Made by a program: the position numbers and the translations under genes
Shown here: one piece after another, positions 22,314 through 29,981 of the stretch
How positions within the stretch are numbered: position 1 is the stretch's first letter
Layout of the letters: the number at the start of each line of letters is the position of its first letter
Assembly: GCA_016188975.1 (NCBI GenBank)
Contig: JACPGQ010000068.1
Span: forward strand, 1 to 37,550
DNA length: 37,550 nucleotides
Source: Candidatus Levyibacteriota bacterium
GTDB taxonomy: Bacteria; Patescibacteriota; Microgenomatia; Levybacterales; UBA12049
Direction of reading: 5' to 3'
The notes under the pieces: model-generated
What the model was told of the DNA's origin: nothing
Seen by the model: the letters and a program-made list of their open reading frames with translations, nothing else
The model's database searches: none

Positions 22314-23403
22314 CAGAAAAAAATGTTTTAATAAGCTTACAAACATTCACGATATCGTTATCACTGAGAGTAAAAGCAGAAGGAAGCCAGAGTGCTTTTG
22401 GTGACAAAGCAGAACTTATCGGAAAATGCTCATCTGATAGTTTGTAATAAGCCTGAGAATGAATCGGGTACCAGAAGTTTCGACTACCTATATTCTTTTT
22501 TTTCAAAAACGCCACTAGATCATCCCTCCGTTCTGTGAGGACATCTGTCCACTGAGGAAGCTCACCCGCATCTACCTTGAACGGAAGTACTGAAACTTCT
22601 TTGAGCTGGGAGAGGAGTTTTTTATAGATACGATGGTTTTTTCTCATCCTCTGAATTCTTTTTTCGAGATAGACGAGCTGACCGAGGCCGACTGCTGCTT
22701 GCAGGTCAGTAAATTTGAAATTGAATCCGAGTGCAGGGTGGATATCATTCCCTCCGGTTCCTCTCACTGGTCTTCCCTGGTCTTTGAGCATCTTGAGTTT
22801 TAGATAGAGATTGTCATCATTCGTAACAATCAGCCCTCCTTGTCCTGTGCTGATTGTTTTTGCGGGTGAGAGCGAAAAACAACCCATATCACCGAATGTT
22901 CCCAGGTACTTTCCTTTGTATTTTGACATGAATGCTTCCGCCGCGTCTTCTACCACGAGGAGTTTTTTTCGTTTTGCAATTTTTGACACTTCGTGCATAT
23001 CTGCAGCCCTTCCGCTAATGTGGACAGGAATGACAGCTTTTGTTTTGTCGGTAATCGCCCGTTCAAAGCAGTTTATATCGATTGTGAGTGTAAGGGGATC
23101 AACATCTACAAGTATTGCTTTCGCACCAGTCATCTCAACAGCATTTGCAGTGGCGATAAACGTGATGTCAGGAACGATTACTTCATCACCATATCCGATT
23201 CCCGCCGACTTTAACGATAAAAACATGGCAGCAGTAGCGCTCGTCACAGCGAGGACGTGTTTCACGCCAAGATGCTCTCCAATGTTATTTTCGAATTCTG
23301 TCGTAAGCTTTCCTTCGTTTGGGAAAGCGCTTTGCAGAACAGATTTGAGGAGCGTTACCTCTTTTTTTCCGAACTGCGGCTGCCACCATGGTATTTTTTT
23401 CAT
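22300..23403 (-). CDS. DegT/DnrJ/EryC1-family sugar aminotransferase
   Basis: This 367-residue PLP enzyme converts a keto sugar nucleotide to an amino sugar. It has LAVTSATAAMFLSLKSAGI, VIVPDITFIATANAV, LVDVDPLTLTID, IPVHISGRAADM, VVEDAAEAF with the ring-stacking Asp153, and CFSLSPAKTISTGQGG with the Schiff-base Lys182. Unlike the paralogue at 7838 all catalytic residues are present. It starts with ATGA over the stop of the formyltransferase, so the pair is coupled; the order suggests that it makes the amino group that the neighbour formylates. The likely regiochemistry is C4 by analogy with formylated Qui4N or perosamine, but this is inference. Confidence 0.92.
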   Translation of the reverse strand: MKKIPWWQPQFGKKEVTLLKSVLQSAFPNEGKLTTEFENNIGEHLGVKHVLAVTSATAAMFLSLKSAGIGYGDEVIVPDITFIATANAVEMTGAKAILVDVDPLTLTIDINCFERAITDKTKAVIPVHISGRAADMHEVSKIAKRKKLLVVEDAAEAFMSKYKGKYLGTFGDMGCFSLSPAKTISTGQGGLIVTNDDNLYLKLKMLKDQGRPVRGTGGNDIHPALGFNFKFTDLQAAVGLGQLVYLEKRIQRMRKNHRIYKKLLSQLKEVSVLPFKVDAGELPQWTDVLTERRDDLVAFLKKKNIGSRNFWYPIHSQAYYKLSDEHFPISSALSPKALWLPSAFTLSDNDIVNVCKLIKTFFSDETS

Positions 23404-24206
23404 TTTTTACTCTTTACAGAATTATTATCTACAATGACCATTTTCTTTTTACCGATTGTAAACGATGGGGGAGGAAAGGGCTCAAACGTCATAGCTCTAA
23501 TAAAATTATACAGTTTTTTTCCATCCCAGGACCAGTCTATCTGGCCATTATTGGGCAGTCCTTTTTTGTAGTATGTCGCATCGTGTTCATTCTGAGTCAT
23601 CGCGTCTGTCTTTCTTCCTTGTAGCCATTTCTTGAGAAATATGCCAAACAGCTCTGTACCCGTTTTCGTAAATTTGTCATAAACTGTTTTAGCTGTGTCA
23701 GTATTTGTTATACTGAACTTTTTTTGCATAATAATTGGGCCAGAATCAACACCCTCATCCATCCAATGTACCGTAACGCCTGTTTCTTTTTCTCCGTTGA
23801 AGATTGCCCACGCGGTAGAGTATCTTCCCCGGTATTTAGGCAAGAGTGCTGGGTGAATGTTGAGACACCCTTTTTGAGGGATTTTTAGGACATCTGGTGG
23901 GATGATTTGGAATGCACCAATGCAGAAGATTATTTCCGGATGAATCGCCCTTATTCGTTTTATGACGTGAGCGTTTTTTAGCTTTCTATTTTGTACTAGA
24001 GGGAGCTTTTTTTGCTTAACTACTTTTACCAATGATTCGTGCCATGTATCTTTTCCAGTGTCGTCAAGATTGGCAATAACAAGCTTTGGTCTGATTCCAG
24101 CATCTAAAAGTTCTCGTAAACAATTCACCCCTATTTGCCGTCCTCCTATGAAAATACAGCTTTTTTCAGTTGTCGTTTTAGTTATGGTAGGGTGTATCCT
24201 TTTCAT
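23400..24206 (-). CDS. Sugar N-formyltransferase (methionyl-tRNA formyltransferase fold)
   Basis: This 268-residue protein has the formyltransferase fold that uses N10-formyl-tetrahydrofolate. The catalytic triad is visible: Asn116 and His118 in LNIHPALLPKYRGR and Asp154 in DEGVDSGPI, with TGVTVHWMD between. After the catalytic domain there is a C-terminal region (ATYYKKGLPNNGQIDWSW, then a short FIRAMTFEPFPPPSF segment) like that of ArnA, VioF and other sugar enzymes, rather than a tRNA-binding domain. With the coupled aminotransferase the likely product is an N-formylated amino sugar. A true tRNA formyltransferase (fmt) is less likely from the length and neighbours. It lies 13 bases after the GT2 gene. 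Confidence 0.86.
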   Translation of the reverse strand: MKRIHPTITKTTTEKSCIFIGGRQIGVNCLRELLDAGIRPKLVIANLDDTGKDTWHESLVKVVKQKKLPLVQNRKLKNAHVIKRIRAIHPEIIFCIGAFQIIPPDVLKIPQKGCLNIHPALLPKYRGRYSTAWAIFNGEKETGVTVHWMDEGVDSGPIIMQKKFSITNTDTAKTVYDKFTKTGTELFGIFLKKWLQGRKTDAMTQNEHDATYYKKGLPNNGQIDWSWDGKKLYNFIRAMTFEPFPPPSFTIGKKKMVIVDNNSVKSKK

Positions 24207-24219
24207 TGTGAAGCTTCGC

Positions 24220-24921
24220 CTATCTCCGCTTGAGTCCGGTTTTTATAATCGTGGACAAGACGAGAAAACCATGTTTCATTGAGCTAACACTTGATGATCC
24301 AGTTGGTCTAGCAGTATATGTGATCGGGACATTGAGTATTTTATACTTTCTTTTCGCTGCAGTAATGACTAATTCAGCTTCATATCCGAAGTGATTTGTT
24401 CTCGGAGAAAGGGAGAGGAGAACATCCTTCCTGAAGCCTTTAAATCCAGCCATAACATCTGTTATTTTCTGTGAGGCAAAAAGAGAGGTCATAAACGATA
24501 AGAAAAAACTCCCGAATAGTTTGAGGAAGGACACTGAGTACATCTCAACCATTGATCCTTGTTGGTATCTTGTTCCCAGCGTCACGTCGATTCCATGGCG
24601 TAAAGGTTCGACGAGCTTTGTGATTTCTTTTGGCTGAAACTGATGGTCTGCGTCAATTTGTATAACGTAGTCGCTCCTTAAATACGAAAAGGAATGGCGA
24701 AATATAGCACCTTTTCCGCCTTTCTCCCTCGTCCTGATGACAGTTGCTCCAGCTTTTTTTGCCTTAGATGCTGTTTTGTCAACTGTTTTTCCATCTACGA
24801 CAACGAGTACTCTCACAGTGTATCTGGGCAACCTCAAACATTCAGAAATTGTTGCAGAGATAATTGTTTCTTCATTGAAGGCAGGAATGACAATGTCAAC
24901 CGTTGGTTTCTGTCTCCCCAT
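24220..24921 (-). CDS. GT2 glycosyltransferase, DPM-like
   Basis: This 233-residue GT-A enzyme has VDIVIPAFNEETIISATI, VLVVVDGKTVDKTASKAKK, GGKGAIFRHSFSYL, the metal-binding IQIDADHQF, and ITDVMAGFKGFRKDVLLSL followed by HFGYEAELVITAAKRKYKI. These are features of polyprenyl-phosphate-sugar synthases. A hydrophobic stretch (about residues 125-150) may touch the membrane. The sequence before the ATG has a TATAAT on the minus strand (24951-24946) but no clear -35 box, so it may be expressed mostly from the operon start at the methyltransferase. The gap to the methyltransferase is 47 bases and holds a 6-base-pair hairpin (24951-24970). Confidence 0.86.
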   Translation of the reverse strand: MGRQKPTVDIVIPAFNEETIISATISECLRLPRYTVRVLVVVDGKTVDKTASKAKKAGATVIRTREKGGKGAIFRHSFSYLRSDYVIQIDADHQFQPKEITKLVEPLRHGIDVTLGTRYQQGSMVEMYSVSFLKLFGSFFLSFMTSLFASQKITDVMAGFKGFRKDVLLSLSPRTNHFGYEAELVITAAKRKYKILNVPITYTARPTGSSSVSSMKHGFLVLSTIIKTGLKRR

Positions 24922-24968
24922 TTGATCACTAAGCAGCGTTTGGTCATTATAGCATCACGCAAGAGATG

Positions 24969-25895
24969 CTACATCTTTTTTGCAATCATGAGAAATGAAT
25001 CCCGGAAATCAATTCGGATGGGAATATCACCGATAAGTGGAATTGAGAGAATGATTTTTTTCAGTGAAGTGAGAACATTGTGTTTTATCTGCATTCTTTC
25101 AAGGATATATGATAATGGGAACACTCTCCCGTATGCCGTACAGGAAAGTACAGAGAATCCATGCTTCTCCAATAATCTGCGAAGCGTTTTTGGTGAAAAC
25201 AGAATCAAATGCATCCTGATAAAAAAAGGACATTTTTCACCAAGTACTTTTGCGAAAAGACTATCAACATTTGGTGTTCCTAATGCGATCACCCCTCCCC
25301 GCTTCATCGAATGACTTAATTTTTCGAGTATGTCCGACGGGTTGGCAAGATGCTCAATAACATCCCAGAGAGTGATTACGTCAAAGTAATTCTTTGGCAA
25401 CGTGGTTGTTTCAATGTCTTTGCCTAGTAGCCTTGCCCCATTCTTTTTTGCTATCCTTACAGCCCAGGAGGAGGGTTCGATGCCGAAGGGACTCCATCCA
25501 TGATCTTTTGCGAGGGTGAGGAAATAACCGGCGAAGCAACCAACATCAAGAAGTTTGCCTTTGTGTTTCCACCTCTCGAGCTCTCGTAAATGTTCAGAGA
25601 GAATGATCTTTCGGTATTTTTCCGTCTCGATATATTCAGGATCTTCGACATCCTCATAACCTTTCAGCAGATTTTTGAGATTCTCACGGGGATTGACATA
25701 GACAAGACTACAATTGCGGCACCTTACGATTTGTCCGTGTTTCGTATAATCATCCAGTGAATTTTTTAGGTTTTGCTTGATGACCCCAGGATCAAAGTCT
25801 TTTTCCGAAAGCGTTGATGGGAAGAGTATCTTGTAGGAATTCTCTCTACACAGGGGGCAGGGGACTATTGTGAGGTGCTTTTTCGTTGCTCTCAT
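24969..25895 (-). CDS. SAM-dependent methyltransferase with N-terminal zinc ribbon
   Basis: This 308-residue protein begins with a zinc-ribbon domain (CPLC at residues 13-16 and CRNC at 59-62, the latter followed by SLVYVNPR) and continues with a class I methyltransferase domain: LLDVGCFAGYFL (motif I, 116-127), GIEPSSWAVRIAK, FDVITLWDVIEHL and MKRGGVIALGTPN. This build is common for glycan-cluster methyltransferases of the Methyltransf_23 type. A C-terminal helix pair (about 265-300) may touch the membrane. The substrate is unknown. An AAGGAA lies immediately before the ATG at 25895. It heads the minus-strand operon from a symmetric -10 box shared with the divergent gene. Confidence 0.86.
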   Translation of the reverse strand: MRATKKHLTIVPCPLCRENSYKILFPSTLSEKDFDPGVIKQNLKNSLDDYTKHGQIVRCRNCSLVYVNPRENLKNLLKGYEDVEDPEYIETEKYRKIILSEHLRELERWKHKGKLLDVGCFAGYFLTLAKDHGWSPFGIEPSSWAVRIAKKNGARLLGKDIETTTLPKNYFDVITLWDVIEHLANPSDILEKLSHSMKRGGVIALGTPNVDSLFAKVLGEKCPFFIRMHLILFSPKTLRRLLEKHGFSVLSCTAYGRVFPLSYILERMQIKHNVLTSLKKIILSIPLIGDIPIRIDFRDSFLMIAKKM

Positions 25896-25904
25896 TTCCT
25901 TAAT

Positions 25905-25918
25905 GCTATAATTATAGC
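25905..25918. promoter_or_regulatory. Palindromic bidirectional -10 element
   Basis: The 14-base sequence GCTATAATTATAGC is its own reverse complement. It gives TATAAT on the plus strand (25907-25912) and on the minus strand (25916-25911). It lies in the 30-base gap between divergent genes, 13 bases before the plus-strand ATG (25926) and 15 bases before the minus-strand ATG (25895). Neither side has a good -35 box. Confidence 0.55.
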
Positions 25919-25925
25919 GTTTTTC

Positions 25926-27452
25926 ATGAAAAGACGGGATTTTTTTCTTTGTTTATTCCTTTTTGCTCTCGGAATCTTGTCTCGACTGCCGCTTATTGAA
26001 AAAATGCAATCCCATATGGATGGGCCAACCTACTCAATCGCCTTAGTCAACTACTCATTTGAACAAGATAATCCTACTGCCCCTGGGTATCCACTCTACA
26101 TCGGTTTGGGAAAGGTGCTTCTTTCTTTTACAGGGGATCCACATGTAGCACTGCTTCTTGTGAGCGTTCTGTTTAGTGGAATTGGAGCTGTGTTGTTTTA
26201 TCTGGTTGGTAGAGCAATGTACTCAAGGATATCAGGCATTATTTCGTCAGTATTTTTTCTTAGTTCACCGGCAATATTCTTCTTCGGTTTGACCCCATAC
26301 GGTTACATTGTCGTCCTCGTTATGACCACACTTCTTGCCTGGATCGTTTTTGAGATTTCGTTTCATAAGAAGCAGTTTGGATTGCTTCTCGGGGCAATGT
26401 ATGCGATCTCTCTCGGAGTTCGTCCCCAAGAAGCGATGCTTACACTTCCGCTCTTTTTATTTGGGATATTCTATCTCAAGAGCACCGAAATCATACGAGC
26501 AGCTATTGCGTTTATAGCTGTTTTTTTCCTGTGGTTTTTACCCTTCTCTCTTCTTACCGGAGGAATCCCGCACCTTTTTGAAGCGATGGCTCTTGCATCA
26601 AGATCTGCACTTTCAAGTCCTTCTGTAACCTATTTCCTTCGGAAGAAATTCGAATTGGGAAGCGGATTCTTTCTTACACTCGGATTAAGCGGCATGGTTC
26701 TTTTTATAGGTTTTCTGAGCGTGGCATCCCAGTATTTGAAGAGCCAGTCCTTAACTACTCGTCAAATAAGGTTTATCGTCTTTTCCATAGTTTGGTTTTT
26801 GCCACCCTTGCTTTTTAACTTGTTTGTACGGACGGAACACGCAGGATATCAGTTTGATTACCTGATTTATTTCATGTTTTTTGTTTCATTATTTCTAGCG
26901 CGATACTTCAGAAATCATCCTATTCTCATCCAGTGCATCGTAGCTACACTCGTGCTAACAAACCTGCTCATATTTTTCTATGATCGAGATCCACAGCGAG
27001 AACGTCCATACCGTCAAACATCACTCCATTACTCTGATATCAGAAGAAATGACTATGAACTTTCAACGAAAATCAAATATATAACCTTACATTACTCACC
27101 AAGAGATGCAATAATTTTCTCCAGCACACCTTTCTGGAAGCAATACATGTATCATTTGCCAAAGTATGCAGTCTATTCCCTTGACGGTTTCTTCAGCAGC
27201 GACAAACGGTACGCTTCCCTCGTGAGGTATGGGCATGAATGGAAAAGAATTGCCTACACAGTTCCATCTCTGCAAATGACAATCCCAAAAGGAACACGTA
27301 CGCTCATTTTACTTGACACGGATTCGTGTCTCTGGTCGCCTCAAGGCGCAACCAAGATTCACTTTCCGCAGAATACATGTATCACGAATATTCCAGTTAA
27401 GAACAACCGATTTTTTAAGTTTGGTTACCATACCATAAAACTTTTGTCATGA
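25926..27452 (+). CDS. GT-C-like membrane glycosyltransferase
   Basis: This 508-residue protein has about 10-11 membrane helices. The first loop holds MQSHMDGPTYSIALVNYSF with Asp32, then NPTAPGYPLYIGLGKVLL, the pattern of GT-C families with an acidic residue after the first helix and a P-G-Y-P-L-Y re-entry loop. A soluble C-terminal domain (about residues 385-505) follows, with AIIFSSTPFWKQYMYHLPKY and TLILLDTD. The family resembles DUF2723-like or GT39-like proteins, but I cannot assign it firmly. The start at 25926 (MKRRDFF) follows the shared -10 box; an ATG at 25875 would start inside the divergent gene. It couples to the next gene by ATGA. Confidence 0.75.
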   Translation: MKRRDFFLCLFLFALGILSRLPLIEKMQSHMDGPTYSIALVNYSFEQDNPTAPGYPLYIGLGKVLLSFTGDPHVALLLVSVLFSGIGAVLFYLVGRAMYSRISGIISSVFFLSSPAIFFFGLTPYGYIVVLVMTTLLAWIVFEISFHKKQFGLLLGAMYAISLGVRPQEAMLTLPLFLFGIFYLKSTEIIRAAIAFIAVFFLWFLPFSLLTGGIPHLFEAMALASRSALSSPSVTYFLRKKFELGSGFFLTLGLSGMVLFIGFLSVASQYLKSQSLTTRQIRFIVFSIVWFLPPLLFNLFVRTEHAGYQFDYLIYFMFFVSLFLARYFRNHPILIQCIVATLVLTNLLIFFYDRDPQRERPYRQTSLHYSDIRRNDYELSTKIKYITLHYSPRDAIIFSSTPFWKQYMYHLPKYAVYSLDGFFSSDKRYASLVRYGHEWKRIAYTVPSLQMTIPKGTRTLILLDTDSCLWSPQGATKIHFPQNTCITNIPVKNNRFFKFGYHTIKLLS

Positions 27453-27895
27453 AGAGGTACGCTACTAAGAAAATTTTGTTATCATTCGTTCTTCTGATAT
27501 GGTTGCTTATCTCAATCTTGCGTGGGCTCTACAATGATTCAAAGCTATTCACGCAGGACCGTTATTTATTTACCTTGAGTAATTATGAAAGACGACGAGA
27601 AGTGTACGGGGACATTTACGTTATGGCGAGTGAGATACTGAAGATTACCAGTGGTGAATCCATACTTCTTACAGGAAATGACGGAGGTTTGTATTTCTAT
27701 CTTCGCTACCTTCTCTATCCGCAAAAAGTGTATTGGGTAAATAATATCTCACTGGAAGAAGAGAAAGAGAGGTCATGGAAGTATGTTTTTCGGCCGTACG
27801 AGACAAAGCTAAGGGATCAGAATGATGTGAGAGCTGTGACGCCGGTCGTCGACTCTCTATCGAAGAAGCAGTTAGGGATTCTGATTACGTTATGA
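27449..27895 (+). CDS. Small membrane-anchored soluble-domain protein
   Basis: This 148-residue protein has one N-terminal anchor (KKILLSFVLLIWLLISIL, after MKRYAT) and a soluble extracytoplasmic domain. I know no named family for it. The stretch ESILLTGNDGGLYFYLRYLLYPQKVYW resembles the soluble domain found at the C-terminus of GT-C proteins, for example IFFLGNEPMMYLL in the gene at 16330. It is coupled by ATGA overlaps on both sides, between two GT-C genes, the second of which has almost no C-terminal soluble domain. It may be a detached domain that works with that partner. This function is inference. Confidence 0.7.
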   Translation: MKRYATKKILLSFVLLIWLLISILRGLYNDSKLFTQDRYLFTLSNYERRREVYGDIYVMASEILKITSGESILLTGNDGGLYFYLRYLLYPQKVYWVNNISLEEEKERSWKYVFRPYETKLRDQNDVRAVTPVVDSLSKKQLGILITL

Positions 27896-29217
27896 CGTAT
27901 CTTGCTGTCGTCATTATCATTTTGGTTTTATCCTGTCTTGGGTACGCGATTCTCAATAGTATTCTTCCGAAGAAGTTAGCGAACCTTCAGTTTCTTATAG
28001 GAGGTGGGTATGCCCTTGCACTTTTCTTAGTGATTGCCCAAATGTTTCTTATGTCACTTCTCAATCTGGGAATAACCAGGATGACCATCCTTTTCCCATG
28101 GAGCATTTTAGTTATTAGTTACTTCATTTTTTTTAGAAGACGGAAGATATTGATTCCCTCTATTACTTTTCCTAATGGTATTTTGGAGAAACTTGGCATC
28201 ATTCTTCTCTCAAGCCTCGTCATCTTTGTTGGGATGGAAGGGATACTGCGTGAGCCGATAGGGTGGGACGCTGTTGCGACATGGATGCTGCAAGGAAAAG
28301 GCTTTTATTATTCAGGAGGGCTTAGCACTGACATTTATCGCTATGCACAGATTGATTCACCCCCGGGGATAGGACTGATCCTTATGTTTTTTTATACGCT
28401 CCTGGGGAGAGGAGATGATCACGCAGTCCTTCTCTTTTTCGGCTCAATTTATCCAGTAATCCTTTTTCTGCTCTACGGATCAATAAAAAGCTACACAAAC
28501 GCGAGAACAGCGTTACTGTTTACGCTTTTTTTTGCAACGCTCCAGCTAGCAATCCGTCAAGCTGGACGATTCGAGGCCGGTTACGCGGACCTTCCGCTAT
28601 CTTATTTTTTCCTTTCTTCAGCAGCTTTTCTTCTGAACTTCTACAGAACGAAACGATCACTCTTTTTTTTGATTGCAACACTTTTTGCCGGGATCGCGTC
28701 TTTCGTAAAAAATGAAGGATCTGCTTTTTTTCTTGTTTTTTTGCTTGTCTCGTTGTTCGCGCAGATTCGGTTGAGAAGGTGGTACATTTGGTATACTATT
28801 CCGGGAATTATAACATTTGCATCGTGGCTTCTCTTTAAGTATTTTTATCCTTTGCACCCCTCCTACTATGAGCAAAGTTACTTCGTTATTGAACGATGGG
28901 ATTTAGTTATTAAGCAGATGTTTTTTGAATTTTTTCGGGTTGACAGGTGGAATTTTCTTTGGCTGGGTTTATTTTTGTCTATTTTCTTACTTCCTAAAAA
29001 AATTGTAACGTTTATTCCGTTTCAGCTCATGCTGCTTCAGTTCATTGGTTATTTTTTCATTTACATGGTCACGCCACTTGATCCAGTAGATCATATCGTC
29101 GGGTCGTTAGACCGGCTGTTGTTACAACTTGCCCCTTTAGCAATTTTGTCCATCGCATATTGTAGCTATGCTATACTGAAAAATAGCTCGTTTTTAGGTA
29201 CTTCTCGCAATGACTGA
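27892..29217 (+). CDS. GT-C-like membrane glycosyltransferase
   Basis: This 441-residue protein has about 11-12 membrane helices. Three helices precede the acidic loop EPIGWDAVATWMLQGKGFYY (Asp126), and IDSPPGIGLILMFFYTLLG follows, as in GT-C enzymes that take sugars from polyprenyl phosphate. It almost lacks the C-terminal soluble domain of its neighbours and ends a few residues after the last helix with FLGTSRND. Those final codons contain an 11-base half of the palindromic repeat seen whole in the GT87 gene (29204-29214), so the C-terminus may have been reshaped by an insertion. Start ATG overlaps the previous stop (ATGA). Donor and acceptor unknown. Confidence 0.76.
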   Translation: MTYLAVVIIILVLSCLGYAILNSILPKKLANLQFLIGGGYALALFLVIAQMFLMSLLNLGITRMTILFPWSILVISYFIFFRRRKILIPSITFPNGILEKLGIILLSSLVIFVGMEGILREPIGWDAVATWMLQGKGFYYSGGLSTDIYRYAQIDSPPGIGLILMFFYTLLGRGDDHAVLLFFGSIYPVILFLLYGSIKSYTNARTALLFTLFFATLQLAIRQAGRFEAGYADLPLSYFFLSSAAFLLNFYRTKRSLFFLIATLFAGIASFVKNEGSAFFLVFLLVSLFAQIRLRRWYIWYTIPGIITFASWLLFKYFYPLHPSYYEQSYFVIERWDLVIKQMFFEFFRVDRWNFLWLGLFLSIFLLPKKIVTFIPFQLMLLQFIGYFFIYMVTPLDPVDHIVGSLDRLLLQLAPLAILSIAYCSYAILKNSSFLGTSRND

Positions 29218-29219
29218 CT

Positions 29220-29981
29220 ATGAAGTTTCCTGTATCTGCCGTAGTACTTTCTCATAACAATGAGGCAAGCATAGAGACTACTTTACAGTCTCTTTCGTGG
29301 AGCGATGATATCTGTGTCATCGACGATTATTCGACAGATGGAACATTAAACATTGCAGCCCAAGCGGGAGTACGAATCTTCCAGGGAAAGCTGCAGGAGA
29401 ATTTTGCGTACCAGCGTAATTTCTCACTCCAGCATGTTAAGAATGATTGGGTACTTTTCGTTGACGCAGATGAAATAGTCAGTGCTCAGTTAGCAGACGA
29501 GATAAGAAAGAATATTACAGATAGTACATGTGTTGGATACTCTATCCCTCGAACAACAGTGTGGCGGGGAAGGACTTTACGCTTTGGAGAGTTTTTCAAT
29601 TTTTCTCTCATTCGCTTAGGAAAGAGAACGGCAGGGAAGTGGTCTGGAAAGGTTCATGAACAGTGGGAAATAAAAGGAAGAGTAGGCAAGCTTCATGCAC
29701 CACTTCTTCACTTTCAAGAAGGCGGAATAGAAAAGCTACTGAAAAAGATAAATATGTATAGTTCGATCAGAGCAGACGAACTTTATTTTCAGAAGAAGCA
29801 GGTATCTTTTTTCACAATCCTTTTTCTTCCAATGGGAAAATTTTTTCAAAATTACATTGTTAAGCTGGGTATTCTTGACGGAACCGCGGGATTAATAAAT
29901 GCTATCGCGATGAGCTTTTATACGTTTTTAGTCCGAGCAAAACTGTGGTTACTGTGGCATGAAACTGTTAACAAACCATAA
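29220..29981 (+). CDS. GT2 glycosyltransferase, WaaE/KdtX-like
   Basis: This 253-residue GT-A enzyme has VSAVVLSHNNEASIETTLQS, CVIDDYSTDGT (residues 32-42), FAYQRNFSLQHVKNDWVLFVDADE with the metal-binding DADE (82-85), and KWSGKVHEQWE as the acceptor/catalytic region. These match the WaaE (lipopolysaccharide core beta-1,4-glucosyltransferase) subgroup of GT2. CPR cells are not thought to make lipopolysaccharide, so the acceptor is probably another lipid-linked glycan. It is the only soluble-type transferase in the 25926-37331 run. It starts 2 bases after the preceding stop, and its end overlaps the next start by 23 bases. Confidence 0.87.
   Translation: MKFPVSAVVLSHNNEASIETTLQSLSWSDDICVIDDYSTDGTLNIAAQAGVRIFQGKLQENFAYQRNFSLQHVKNDWVLFVDADEIVSAQLADEIRKNITDSTCVGYSIPRTTVWRGRTLRFGEFFNFSLIRLGKRTAGKWSGKVHEQWEIKGRVGKLHAPLLHFQEGGIEKLLKKINMYSSIRADELYFQKKQVSFFTILFLPMGKFFQNYIVKLGILDGTAGLINAIAMSFYTFLVRAKLWLLWHETVNKP

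Noticed and set aside
24951-24970. Terminator hairpin AGCATC/GATGCT between the methyltransferase and GT2 genes
   Set aside because: The stem is only 6 base pairs, there is no T tract, and the downstream gene belongs to the same operon.
24694-25314. 206-codon plus-strand frame across a GT2 and a methyltransferase gene
   Set aside because: Long, but antisense to two genes with intact motifs and lacking a domain of its own.
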